The notes: generated from the sequence alone by a model not told the origin. A DNA stretch of 6,531 bases from Oscillospiraceae bacterium (GCA_029068025.1 JAIEDJ010000320.1:1-6531); one strand, 5' to 3'; shown: positions 1-6,531, counted from the stretch's first letter. Made by a program: numbers and translations.

Positions 1-56
1 CGAAGCATAATTCGGTCAAATGTGAATTTTTTAATTTTTTAAAATAAGGAGATAGA

Positions 57-2693
57 ATGGATATTGATTTTTCCTTGGAAAAGCTTCTTGACATAGGTCT
101 TGAGGATACGATGAAGAAGTCGTTTATCGAGTATTCGATGGCGGTTATTACTTCGCGTGCCCTGCCAGATGTCCGTGACGGATTGAAGCCGGTTCACCGC
201 CGTATAATCTATACGATGGATGAAGCGGGCAATACCTCGGACAAGCCGTTCCGCAAGTGCGCGTATACTGTCGGAGAGGTTCTCGGTAAGTATCATCCGC
301 ACGGCGATGCTTCCGTTTATGACGCACTTGTTCGTCTGGCACAGACTTTCTCTATGCGTTATCCACTTGTCGACGGTCACGGAAACTTCGGATCTGTTGA
401 CGGAGACCCGCCTGCGGCTTATCGTTATACTGAAGCGCGTCTGGCGCGGCTTTCCAATGAAATGACAGCTGATATCAACAAGAATGTTGTCGATTTTACA
501 ACGAATTATGACGATACGCTCCCGGAGCCTTCGGTACTGCCGTCGCGGTTCCCGAATCTTCTGGTGAACGGCTCTAACGGTATAGCTGTTGGTATGGCTA
601 CCAATATCCCGCCGCATAATCTCGGCGAGGTCATTGACGCTCTGCTCATGATGATCGATAATCCCGATGTTAGCATTGAGGAGATCATGACCTGTATCAA
701 AGGCCCGGATTTTCCTACGGGCGGCATTATCATGGGTTACAGCGGCATACGTTCGGCATACTACACAGGGCGCGGAAAGATCATTCTGCGCGGCAAGGCT
801 AATATCGTTGAAGAAAACAATCATACGCGTATTATTATCAACGAAATACCATATATGGTAAACAAGGCGAGAATGCTCGCCAATATAGGCGATCTCGTCC
901 GTGACAAGAGAATAGATGGCATTTCCGTTATACGTGATGAATCCGACCGAAACGGAATGAGGATCGTTCTTGAGCTTAAGCGTGATACGAACGCGAACGT
1001 CATTCTCAACAAGCTATATACTTATACGCAATTGCAGGACACAGTCGGCGTTATAATGATCGCGCTTGTTGACGGACAGCCGAGAACGCTCACACTGATG
1101 GAGATGCTTAAGTGCTATCTTGATCATCAGATCGATGTTGTTACAAGGCGGACGGAATTTGATCTTAAGAAAGCTAAGGAGCGCGAGCATATTCTTGAAG
1201 GTCTGATGATCGCTATTGATTTCATTGACGAGGTCATCAACATACTCAGGACTTCAAAGACCATTCCAGAGGGTAAGGAGCGCTTGATTGAACGTTTCAA
1301 AGACGTTGACGTTTCCGAAACGGGACTTTTCAGCACGTCTACTTACTCGCTTACCGAGGTACAAGCGGATGCTATCGTTAAGATGACACTCGGTTCACTC
1401 ACCGGAATGGAAAAGAGCAAGGTTCTTGATGAGCTTAACGAAAAGCGCGAGCTTATCGGATTCTTGGAGGAGCTGCTTGCGGACAGAAGCAAAATGCTGC
1501 ACCTTATCGGTGACGAGCTTTCCGCAATGAAGAAGAAGTATGGTGACGAGCGCCGTACGGCTATAGAGCCTGTAAGCGGCGAAGTGGATATTGAGGATCT
1601 TATCCCCGAGGAAGACTGTGTTGTTACATTCACCAGCATGGGATATATTAAGCGTCAGCCTGTCGAAGTTTACAATATCCAGAAACGCGGTGGACGCGGA
1701 GTTTCCGGAATGAAACAGCGTGACGAGGATTTTGTTGATAATATGTTTATCTCGTCGACGCATGAGAATATTCTGTTTATCACAAATAAGGGAAATATGT
1801 TCCGCTTAAAGTGCTATCAGATCCCCGAGGGAAGCCGCCAATCGCGCGGAATGAACATTGTGAATCTTTTGCAGCTTTCCGAGGACGAAAAGGTTGCGGC
1901 AATGATGACCACCTTCGATTTTGCTGATAACAAGTATTTTATCTGCATAACCAAAAACGGACTTGTCAAGCGCACGCGGCTTTCGGAATACAAGAACGTC
2001 CGCAAGGCGGGACTTCGAGCAATCACGCTTGTTGACGGTGACGAGATAGCCGCCGGATTCCTTACCGAGGGTGACTGCACTATAATTGTTGCAACAAGAA
2101 ACGGCGCGGCTATCAGATTTGATGAAAACGGTATACGTTCGTTGGGAAGAACTGCGCGCGGTGTTCGTGCTATCAAGTTTCGTGGTGACGATTATGTGGT
2201 CGGTGCTACCAAGATATTTGATGAATCTATGAGTATACTCACCGTGACCGACAAGGGAATGGGCAGACGCTGTGCTGTTTCCAGCTATCGCTTGCAGAAG
2301 CGCGGTGGTCTTGGTCTTAAGAACTACCCTGTCAGCGAGGAGAAGGGTTCCGTTATTGGTATCCGCACGCTGGGTCCCGACGATGATGTTATTCTTATCA
2401 GTGCGGACGGTATAATTATCAGAATACGCGCGAATGATCTGCGTACAATGGGCAGACCCGCTTCCGGTGTGCGTGTAATGCGGCTTGGTGAGAATGACAA
2501 GGTTGTGGCGTTTACCAGAACTCAGCATGACGATGACGAGCAGACAGAGGAGGTCGAGAAGGCTTCCGATGAGGAGATTGAAGCGTCACTTGCTGCGGAG
2601 CAGTCCGAGGTTGTTGAACCCGAGGAGGATACCTCGGAGGACGATGATTCAGAGGACGTTTCTGATGAAGTTGGCGATAATACTGAGGAATAA
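57..2693 (+). CDS. gyrA: DNA gyrase subunit A (type IIA topoisomerase)
   Basis: GyrA pairs with GyrB as an A2B2 enzyme that introduces negative supercoils into DNA using ATP. The 878-residue product is complete. The catalytic tyrosine is Y124 next to R123 in the [10 protein letters not shown] motif. The quinolone-resistance region [10 protein letters not shown] spans residues 80-89. The breakage-reunion domain and its coiled-coil arm occupy roughly residues 25-500, and the DNA-wrapping beta-pinwheel roughly 515-820. A canonical GyrA box, QKRGGRG, at 542-548 identifies gyrase rather than topoisomerase IV ParC. A second box-like motif, QKRGGLG, lies at 747-753. The last 55 residues (824-878) form a very acidic tail with 28 Asp/Glu. 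The start ATG follows an AAGGAGA ribosome binding site at 46-52. Bases 1-56 are A/T-rich and show no clear promoter, so gyrA may be read from an upstream gene (gyrB would be usual, but it is not in the window). A strong terminator follows. Confidence 0.98.
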   Translation: MDIDFSLEKLLDIGLEDTMKKSFIEYSMAVITSRALPDVRDGLKPVHRRIIYTMDEAGNTSDKPFRKCAYTVGEVLGKYHPHGDASVYDALVRLAQTFSMRYPLVDGHGNFGSVDGDPPAAYRYTEARLARLSNEMTADINKNVVDFTTNYDDTLPEPSVLPSRFPNLLVNGSNGIAVGMATNIPPHNLGEVIDALLMMIDNPDVSIEEIMTCIKGPDFPTGGIIMGYSGIRSAYYTGRGKIILRGKANIVEENNHTRIIINEIPYMVNKARMLANIGDLVRDKRIDGISVIRDESDRNGMRIVLELKRDTNANVILNKLYTYTQLQDTVGVIMIALVDGQPRTLTLMEMLKCYLDHQIDVVTRRTEFDLKKAKEREHILEGLMIAIDFIDEVINILRTSKTIPEGKERLIERFKDVDVSETGLFSTSTYSLTEVQADAIVKMTLGSLTGMEKSKVLDELNEKRELIGFLEELLADRSKMLHLIGDELSAMKKKYGDERRTAIEPVSGEVDIEDLIPEEDCVVTFTSMGYIKRQPVEVYNIQKRGGRGVSGMKQRDEDFVDNMFISSTHENILFITNKGNMFRLKCYQIPEGSRQSRGMNIVNLLQLSEDEKVAAMMTTFDFADNKYFICITKNGLVKRTRLSEYKNVRKAGLRAITLVDGDEIAAGFLTEGDCTIIVATRNGAAIRFDENGIRSLGRTARGVRAIKFRGDDYVVGATKIFDESMSILTVTDKGMGRRCAVSSYRLQKRGGLGLKNYPVSEEKGSVIGIRTLGPDDDVILISADGIIIRIRANDLRTMGRPASGVRVMRLGENDKVVAFTRTQHDDDEQTEEVEKASDEEIEASLAAEQSEVVEPEEDTSEDDDSEDVSDEVGDNTEE

Positions 2694-2705
2694 TTTGTTT
2701 TAATT

Positions 2706-2740
2706 GTATTTCCCGAACCTTTGTTCGGGAAATATTTTTA
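2706..2740 (+). terminator. Rho-independent terminator of gyrA
   Basis: A perfect 12-bp stem pairs 2707-2718 with 2723-2734 around the four-base loop CTTT. It contains a central CCCGAAC/GTTCGGG core and is followed directly by a T run at 2735-2739. It starts 13 bases after the gyrA stop codon, so it should end the gyrA transcript and separate it from mnmG. Confidence 0.92.
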
Positions 2741-2749
2741 CAAAAAGAT

Positions 2750-2780
2750 TTGAAAATTGTTCCACGTGGAACATTATTTT
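2750..2780 (+). promoter_or_regulatory. Weak candidate promoter for mnmG-rsmG overlapping parS
   Basis: Because gyrA is strongly terminated, mnmG needs its own promoter between about 2740 and 2797. The best pair seen is TTGAAA (2750-2755, 5 of 6 matches to the -35 consensus) and TATTTT (2775-2780, 4 of 6 matches to the -10), with a long 19-bp spacer. The parS palindrome would fall inside this spacer, so ParB binding could compete with RNA polymerase. The -10 match and the spacing are poor. An alternative GATAAT at 2788-2793 overlaps the ribosome binding site and has no -35. Confidence 0.3.
2758..2773. promoter_or_regulatory. parS: parS-type centromere site (ParB binding palindrome)
   Basis: The sequence TGTTCCACGTGGAACA is a perfect 16-bp palindrome. 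It matches the bacterial chromosomal parS consensus (Bacillus form TGTTNCACGTGAAACA) and is the same as the fully symmetrical variants known from other bacteria. ParB loads at such sites, spreads, and recruits SMC to segregate the origin. It lies in the short gap between the gyrA terminator and mnmG, which fits an origin-proximal locus. The Noc-like protein encoded downstream carries Noc-type specificity residues, so the cognate ParB is probably encoded outside the window. An upstream in-frame TTG at 2750 would make this site coding, but that start lacks a ribosome binding site. Confidence 0.88.
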
Positions 2781-2783
2781 CTG

Positions 2784-2789
2784 AAAGGA
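2784..2789 (+). promoter_or_regulatory. Ribosome binding site deciding the TTG start of mnmG
   Basis: AAAGGA ends 8 bases before TTG 2798, an ideal distance. The further in-frame TTG at 2750 has only an A-rich stretch and the terminator T run in front of it. This site therefore supports translation from 2798 and leaves the parS palindrome non-coding. Confidence 0.75.
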
Positions 2790-2797
2790 TAATTATT

Positions 2798-4675
2798 TTG
2801 TATATACTTGAAAATTATGATATATGTGTGATCGGCGCGGGTCACGCAGGCTGCGAGGCGGCGCTTGCCGCGGCTCGATTGGGACTGCGTACCGCGATTT
2901 TTACACTGTCAGCGGATTGTATTGCCAATATGCCGTGCAATCCTTGTATCGGCGGCTCAGCAAAGGGACAGATAGTCTGTGAAATAGACGCGCTCGGCGG
3001 CGAGATGGGCAGAGCAGCGGATGCTACGTTTATTCAGTCACGAATGCTTAATAAAGGAAAAGGTCCTGCTGTCCACAGTCTGCGCGTGCAGAGCGACCGC
3101 GTGAAGTATCATCAATATATGAAAAAGACGCTGGAGGATACACCGAATTTGTTTATCAAACAGGCAGAGGTCACAGCGGTACGAGTTGAGGACGGGAAGA
3201 TCACAGCTGTTGAAACAAAGCTCGGGGCGGTTTATTCGTGCAAGGCAGCAATCATTACCACTGGAACTTATCTTAATGGCAAAATACATATCGGGGAGCT
3301 GAACTATGCGGCGGGTCCAGATAATGTGCTGCCGTCTACAGAGCTTACAGAATGTTTGAAGTCGCTCGGAGTATCTATGCGGCGGTTCAAGACAGGGACA
3401 CCTGCACGCGTTCACAGACGTTCAATTGATTTTTCTGTTATGGAGCGGCAAGAGGGAGACGCGGAAATAGTTCCGTTTTCGTTTGACAGCAAGCTGGAGA
3501 TGAAAAACGCAGCTGAATGTTATGTTACCTACACCAATGCGGAAACTCACAAGGTTATTCTTGATAATCTGGATCGCTCGCCGCTTTATTCCGGACGTAT
3601 TGAGGGAATAGGTCCTCGATACTGTCCAAGTATTGAGGATAAAATCGTTCGATTCCGAGACAAAGAACGTCATCAGCTCTTTGTTGAGCCTATGGGGCTT
3701 GATACCGATGAATATTATCTTCAGGGAATGAGCAGCAGTTTGCCCGAAGATGTGCAGATCAAATTTTTGCGAACTATCAAGGGTCTGGAAAATGTTGAAA
3801 TAATTCGTCCAGCGTATGCGATAGAGTATGACTGCTGCGATCCGCTGGAGCTGCTTCCCACACTGGAATTCAAGAAAATAAGTGGACTGTACGGAGCGGG
3901 GCAATTTAACTGCACCTCCGGTTATGAGGAAGCGGCGGCACAGGGAATTGTTGCCGGAATAAACGCTGCGAGAAGGATTTCCGGGAAAGATCCGATCATT
4001 CTGGACCGTGCTTCAAGCTATATCGGAACGCTTATCGACGATCTTGTTACCAAGGGCTGTTCTGAGCCGTATCGTATGATGACCTCACGTAGCGAGTACC
4101 GTCTGATACTTCGGCAGGATAACGCGCCGGAAAGACTGCTTCCTATCGGACATGATGTCGGGCTGGTATCCGACGAGCGATACGCGCTGTTTCTTGAGGA
4201 CTGCAAGGCGGTTGAATCTGAACTTGAACGGATCAAGACAGTGACGATCCACCCTACAGATGAGGTGAACGCGCTGCTTGTTGAAAAAGGAACTTCTTCT
4301 ATCACAGCGGGTGTGCGTATGTATGAGCTGCTTAAACGTCCTCAGCTTGAGTATTCGGATCTTGAGCGTTTTGATTTGGAACGACCAAAGCTGAAGGCAG
4401 CTCTTATCAACAAGCTCGAGGTTGAAATGAAATACTCGGGTTATATCAAGATACAGACAGAACAGATCGAAAAAATGCGGCGGCTTGAAGAGAAGAAGCT
4501 GCCTGCGGATATTGATTATAAGACTATCAAGGGACTGCGGCTGGAAGCACAGGAAAAGCTCAATAAGCACAAACCGCTGAATGTCGGACAAGCCGGAAGA
4601 ATTTCGGGAGTAAACCCTGCGGATGTTTCCGTGCTTCTTATCTGGCTTGCGGGAAAGGGGGAGCGTAATGAATGA
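2798..4675 (+). CDS. mnmG: tRNA uridine-5-carboxymethylaminomethyl modification enzyme MnmG (GidA)
   Basis: MnmG works with the GTPase MnmE to install the carboxymethylaminomethyl group on U34 of certain tRNAs, using FAD, NADH, methylene-tetrahydrofolate and glycine; this supports accurate decoding of split codon boxes. From TTG 2798 the product is 625 residues, the usual family length. The FAD-binding GxGxxG motif is at G13, G15 and G18. C47, in a CNPCIGG segment, and C276, in [11 protein letters not shown] (272-282), correspond to the two functional cysteines of E. coli MnmG. The second family signature, [16 protein letters not shown], is at 368-383, with Cys372 where many homologues have Gly. 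The C-terminal MnmE/tRNA-interacting helical region is intact. The start lies 8 bases past an AAAGGA site; starting at the upstream TTG 2750 would add 16 residues that do not look like the family N-terminus. It overlaps rsmG by 8 bases. The mnmE gene, often directly upstream in Bacillota, is not in the window. Confidence 0.96.
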   Translation: MYILENYDICVIGAGHAGCEAALAAARLGLRTAIFTLSADCIANMPCNPCIGGSAKGQIVCEIDALGGEMGRAADATFIQSRMLNKGKGPAVHSLRVQSDRVKYHQYMKKTLEDTPNLFIKQAEVTAVRVEDGKITAVETKLGAVYSCKAAIITTGTYLNGKIHIGELNYAAGPDNVLPSTELTECLKSLGVSMRRFKTGTPARVHRRSIDFSVMERQEGDAEIVPFSFDSKLEMKNAAECYVTYTNAETHKVILDNLDRSPLYSGRIEGIGPRYCPSIEDKIVRFRDKERHQLFVEPMGLDTDEYYLQGMSSSLPEDVQIKFLRTIKGLENVEIIRPAYAIEYDCCDPLELLPTLEFKKISGLYGAGQFNCTSGYEEAAAQGIVAGINAARRISGKDPIILDRASSYIGTLIDDLVTKGCSEPYRMMTSRSEYRLILRQDNAPERLLPIGHDVGLVSDERYALFLEDCKAVESELERIKTVTIHPTDEVNALLVEKGTSSITAGVRMYELLKRPQLEYSDLERFDLERPKLKAALINKLEVEMKYSGYIKIQTEQIEKMRRLEEKKLPADIDYKTIKGLRLEAQEKLNKHKPLNVGQAGRISGVNPADVSVLLIWLAGKGERNE

Positions 4676-5369
4676 AAAAGAACGATACATCATTGAAGAA
4701 TTTAAAAAAGCGGATCTGACTATTAATGAAGATCAGGCACGGCAGTACCTTGCACTGTATGAATTTATGATTGAGTACAATAAGAATGTAAATCTCACTT
4801 CTATCACGGAATTCGCTGATGTTGTTATGAAGCACTTTATTGACAGTGTTCTTCCATTTTCTCGTCTTGATATTCCTGACAGAGCATCATTTATCGATGT
4901 TGGCACGGGAGCAGGATTTCCCGCACTGCCGCTGATGTTATTCCGTCCCGATCTTAAGGCGACGCTGTGTGATAGTCTTGGGAAGCGCTGTATTTATCTT
5001 GAAAAGGTCTGCACGGAGATCGGTGTTAAAGCGGAGATTATTCATGCGCGGAGCGAAGAGCTTGGACGGAAGCGGCGCGAATGCTTCGATTTTTCGACTG
5101 CAAGAGCGGTCTCGGCTATGCCTGTGCTTTCGGAATACTGTATTCCTTTTGTTAAAGTCGGCGGAAGGTTTATCGCGCTTAAATCGGTAAATGAAGATAT
5201 ATCCACTGCGGAAAATGCGATAAATCTGCTGGGCAGCAGAATAGAAAGTATTTCAGACTACAAGCTGCCGAATTCCGATGACAGACGCGTCGTTATTGTA
5301 AAAAAAATATCCGCAACTCCGGCAAAGTATCCGAGAAGTTCCGCGAACATTGCAAAGAAGCCGCTTTGA
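4668..5369 (+). CDS. rsmG: 16S rRNA (guanine-527-N7)-methyltransferase RsmG (GidB)
   Basis: RsmG uses S-adenosylmethionine to methylate N7 of G527 in the 530 loop of 16S rRNA; loss of this enzyme gives low-level streptomycin resistance in several bacteria. The 233-residue product is a full-length family member. The segment [21 protein letters not shown] (40-60) is a family hallmark. The SAM-binding loop [13 protein letters not shown] is at 77-89, followed by the acidic strand end [11 protein letters not shown] (101-111). [12 protein letters not shown] is at 143-154, [10 protein letters not shown] at 164-173, and the typical C-terminal [17 protein letters not shown] at 217-233. ATG 4668 is chosen because it follows an AGGGGGAG ribosome binding site at 4656-4663; an in-frame ATG at 4623 would add 15 atypical residues. 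The 8-base overlap with the end of mnmG suggests translational coupling in one operon. A terminator follows 60 bases after the stop. Confidence 0.97.
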   Translation: MNEKERYIIEEFKKADLTINEDQARQYLALYEFMIEYNKNVNLTSITEFADVVMKHFIDSVLPFSRLDIPDRASFIDVGTGAGFPALPLMLFRPDLKATLCDSLGKRCIYLEKVCTEIGVKAEIIHARSEELGRKRRECFDFSTARAVSAMPVLSEYCIPFVKVGGRFIALKSVNEDISTAENAINLLGSRIESISDYKLPNSDDRRVVIVKKISATPAKYPRSSANIAKKPL

Positions 5370-5396
5370 ATTTAAGAATATGTCTTCATTAACCGA

Positions 5397-5431
5397 CAAA
5401 TAGTTTGAGAATCAGACCAAATAATTTGAAA
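5397..5431. repeat. Pair of 14-base direct repeats, each partly palindromic, 21 bp apart
   Basis: CAAATAGTTTGAGA (5397-5410) and CAAATAATTTGAAA (5418-5431) differ at two positions and start exactly 21 bases apart, about two helical turns. The second copy contains the palindrome CAAAT-A-ATTTG; in the first the right arm is GTTTG. They lie between the rsmG stop and its terminator. They could be protein binding sites or simply A/T-rich chance similarity. Confidence 0.35.
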
Positions 5432-5463
5432 CAGCCGTCAGAAAGCGGCTGTTTTTGTTTTTT
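5429..5463 (+). terminator. Rho-independent terminator of the mnmG-rsmG operon
   Basis: A 9-bp perfect stem pairs 5429-5437 (AAACAGCCG) with 5446-5454 (CGGCTGTTT) around an eight-base loop. It continues into an almost unbroken T run to 5463, interrupted by one G. It ends the transcript about 90 bases before noc, so noc should have its own promoter. Confidence 0.93.
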
Positions 5464-5501
5464 ACAACTGCATCGTGTCGGATAGCGGCGATAAATTCTT
5501 G

Positions 5502-5530
5502 TGGAAATTATTTCCCGGAAATGTTAAAAT
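5502..5530 (+). promoter_or_regulatory. Likely noc promoter with extended -10
   Basis: The -10 box TAAAAT at 5525-5530 is preceded by TGT at 5522-5524, giving an extended -10. TGGAAA at 5502-5507 is a 4-of-6 match to the -35 consensus at the ideal 17-bp spacing. TTGTGG at 5499-5504 is another -35 candidate, but its spacing is 20. Transcription would start near 5536-5538, giving a very short leader that contains the AAAGGAGA ribosome binding site (5537-5544). Confidence 0.65.
5510..5522. promoter_or_regulatory. Noc-site-like palindrome inside the noc promoter spacer
   Basis: ATTTCCCGGAAAT is a 13-bp palindrome around a single central C. It equals the Bacillus Noc binding site ATTTCCCGGGAAAT minus one central G. 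With the base before it, the left half TATTTCCC is a perfect Noc half-site. It sits exactly between the -35 and -10 of the noc promoter, an operator position, so binding there should block transcription. Whether Noc or another repressor binds is inference, because loss of one base changes the spacing of the two half-sites. Confidence 0.5.
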
Positions 5531-5551
5531 CAGAATAAAGGAGATGATATT

Positions 5552-6370
5552 ATGAACGGATTGTTCAAATCAAAGGAAAGAATAGCGGGTCATGTTGTAA
5601 TGCTGGAAATATCAGATCTCACCCCGAACAAATCACAGCCTCGTACAGAATTCAGTAACGAGGCGTTGAAGTCGCTTTCGGAAAGTATTAAGGAAAACGG
5701 GATAATGCAGCCTGTTTGCGTTCGCAGAAAGGGCGCGCTATATGAGATAATAAGTGGTGAGCGCCGCACTCGTGCTGCGAAGCTGGCGGGACTAACGGAG
5801 ATCCCATGTATCATTATGAGCGTGGATGACGAGCAGGCGGCTGTTCTTGCACTGATCGAAAATATTCAGCGCAAGGATCTCAGTTACTTTGAGGAAGCGC
5901 TCGCGATCGAAAAGCTGATCAGCTGTTATGGTCTTACACAGGAGCAGGCAGCGGCTCGACTGGGAAAGGCTCAGTCCACTATCGCTAACAAGCTGCGGCT
6001 TCTTAAATTCAGCGACGCTGAACGCAGACTTCTGGTCATGGGAAACCTTTCTGAACGTCAGGCACGTTCGCTTATCAGAATTGAAGATCCAAAAGTCCGG
6101 CTTTCTGTTACGGAAAGAGTAGTGAGTGATAATCTGAACCTTGAACAAACAGAGCTGCTTGTAAACAGAACTATTAACGAGGCTCCTAAGGAAAAAAAGC
6201 AGCGCCGCCGTTCTATCTTTGCAGATTTTCCCGCACCATCAAAGCTCTATATCAATTCGCTTAATGCGCTGCTCAAGCGAATAAAGGACGATAATGTTGC
6301 GTGTGAGTTTTCTTCTGAAAAAACGGAGAACTACTTTGAGTACAGCATCAGATTTCCGGTTAAGGCATAA
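5552..6370 (+). CDS. noc: ParB/Noc-family nucleoid occlusion protein Noc
   Basis: This 272-residue protein belongs to the ParB-like CTPase family. Noc binds many chromosomal sites, associates with the membrane and keeps the division septum off the nucleoid. The N-terminal CTP-binding domain (about 17-115) shows QPR at 29-31, GERRTRA at 69-75 and ENIQRKDL at 103-110. The helix-turn-helix is centred on LGKAQSTIANKLRLLK (137-152), and a dimerisation domain lies at about 218-272 after a basic linker KEKKQRRR. The four positions that separate ParB from Noc specificity (Arg, Thr, Ala, Gly in Caulobacter ParB) are Q141, K147, K152 and R169 here, all the Noc type. The N-terminus before the core is short (about 15 residues, MNGLFKSKERI), so any membrane-binding helix is smaller than in Bacillus. 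The start follows AAAGGAGA (5537-5544) by 8 bases. Position directly after rsmG also matches Bacillus noc. No parA follows within the window. A ParB role cannot be fully excluded. Confidence 0.88.
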   Translation: MNGLFKSKERIAGHVVMLEISDLTPNKSQPRTEFSNEALKSLSESIKENGIMQPVCVRRKGALYEIISGERRTRAAKLAGLTEIPCIIMSVDDEQAAVLALIENIQRKDLSYFEEALAIEKLISCYGLTQEQAAARLGKAQSTIANKLRLLKFSDAERRLLVMGNLSERQARSLIRIEDPKVRLSVTERVVSDNLNLEQTELLVNRTINEAPKEKKQRRRSIFADFPAPSKLYINSLNALLKRIKDDNVACEFSSEKTENYFEYSIRFPVKA

Positions 6371-6387
6371 AAAGAATAATGAATATA

Positions 6388-6414
6388 ATCCGCGCGATTG
6401 ATCATCGCGCGGAT
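6388..6414. other. GC-rich hairpin just downstream of noc, without a clear T run
   Basis: ATCCGCGCGAT (6388-6398) pairs perfectly with ATCGCGCGGAT (6404-6414) over 11 bp around the loop TGATC, starting 18 bases after the noc stop. The + strand continuation is CAGACTGTAG, with no T run, so it is a poor intrinsic terminator in that direction. On the minus strand it is followed by an A/T-rich stretch ending in five T. It may protect the noc mRNA 3' end or help termination together with the hairpin at 6501. Confidence 0.55.
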
Positions 6415-6445
6415 CAGACTGTAGAAAAAGTTCTTATTCTGGATT

Positions 6446-6489
6446 CCAAAGGGCAGCGCCCTTTGGTGGGGTGCGGGGCAAAGCCCCGC
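6446..6489. repeat. Tandem pair of GC-rich hairpins, possible dispersed intergenic repeat
   Basis: CCAAAGGGC (6446-6454) pairs with GCCCTTTGG (6458-6466) around AGC, and GCGGGGC (6473-6479) pairs with GCCCCGC (6483-6489) around AAA. Two perfect short-loop hairpins only six bases apart, in DNA much richer in GC than its surroundings, resemble REP-type or MITE-like intergenic elements. Copies elsewhere in the genome cannot be seen from this window, so the repeat status is inference; the hairpins themselves are directly visible. Confidence 0.45.
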
Positions 6490-6500
6490 GATTCTATCAC

Positions 6501-6524
6501 CCCCTCTCCCCAAGAGGGGTTTTT
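6501..6524 (+). terminator. Rho-independent terminator downstream of noc
   Basis: CCCCTCT (6501-6507) pairs with AGAGGGG (6513-6519) around the loop CCCCA, followed by TTTTT at 6520-6524. It is the first hairpin after noc with a proper T run. It lies about 130 bases past the stop codon and is probably the end of the noc transcript, although it could also be part of the hairpin-rich element next to it. Confidence 0.75.
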
Positions 6525-6531
6525 ATACAAG

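Noticed and set aside
1..56. Possible gyrA promoter (TAAAAT at 40-45) or the end of an upstream gene
   Set aside because: No -35 at usable spacing was seen, and no frame gives a recognisable C-terminus such as that of GyrB; too little sequence to decide.
39..824. Long open frame on the minus strand (261 codons) opposite gyrA
   Set aside because: It lies antisense to the highly conserved gyrase core, has no recognisable motif and no ribosome binding site; it is a shadow of gyrA codon usage.
1806..2528. Minus-strand open frame of 240 codons opposite the gyrA C-terminal domain
   Set aside because: The composition is low-quality (rich in Ser, Thr, Asn, no domain) and it is fully overlapped by real coding sequence.
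3977..3989. Noc-site-like 13-mer within mnmG as an independent regulatory feature
   Set aside because: It lies in coding sequence, is one base short and has one mismatch; kept only as supporting remark to the noc promoter palindrome.
4623..4667. Possible earlier start of rsmG at ATG 4623
   Set aside because: It would add 15 residues not typical of RsmG and increase the overlap with mnmG; ATG 4668 has a good AGGGGGAG site.
4085..4693. Minus-strand open frame of 202 codons opposite the end of mnmG
   Set aside because: No family resemblance and entirely antisense to conserved mnmG; treated as chance.

Overview
The window looks like chromosomal DNA from a Gram-positive bacterium of the Bacillota, most likely class Clostridia and perhaps a Ruminococcus/Oscillospiraceae-type gut anaerobe. 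The evidence is the mnmG-rsmG-noc gene order (an arrangement typical of Bacillota near the replication origin), strong AGGAG-type ribosome binding sites, Clostridia-like protein sequences and rho-independent terminators between units. The genus is inference; Bacillota is well supported.

Layout, all genes on the + strand: a short A/T-rich leader (1-56); gyrA, DNA gyrase subunit A (57-2693); a strong terminator (about 2706-2740); a perfect 16-bp parS-type palindrome (2758-2773); mnmG, a tRNA wobble-uridine modification enzyme that most likely starts at TTG 2798 (2798-4675); rsmG, a 16S rRNA methyltransferase overlapping mnmG by 8 bases (4668-5369); a terminator (5429-5463); a promoter with a palindrome inside its spacer (5502-5530); noc, a ParB/Noc-family nucleoid occlusion protein (5552-6370); and a non-coding tail (6371-6531) holding three hairpins and a final terminator.

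The genes fall into three transcription units: gyrA, mnmG-rsmG, and noc. They share an origin-proximal housekeeping theme: supercoiling (GyrA), tRNA and rRNA modification (MnmG, RsmG), and chromosome organisation and division-site control (Noc, parS). No mobile element, prophage, CRISPR array, tRNA or rRNA gene was seen.

The most interesting part is the chromosome-organisation signal. The ParB-like protein carries all four residues that define Noc rather than ParB DNA specificity (Q141, K147, K152, R169). The intergenic palindrome at 2758-2773 is instead a ParB-type parS site, so a separate ParB is predicted elsewhere in the genome. A near-copy of the Noc binding site, one base shorter than the Bacillus form, lies between the -35 and -10 of the noc promoter, which suggests autoregulation.
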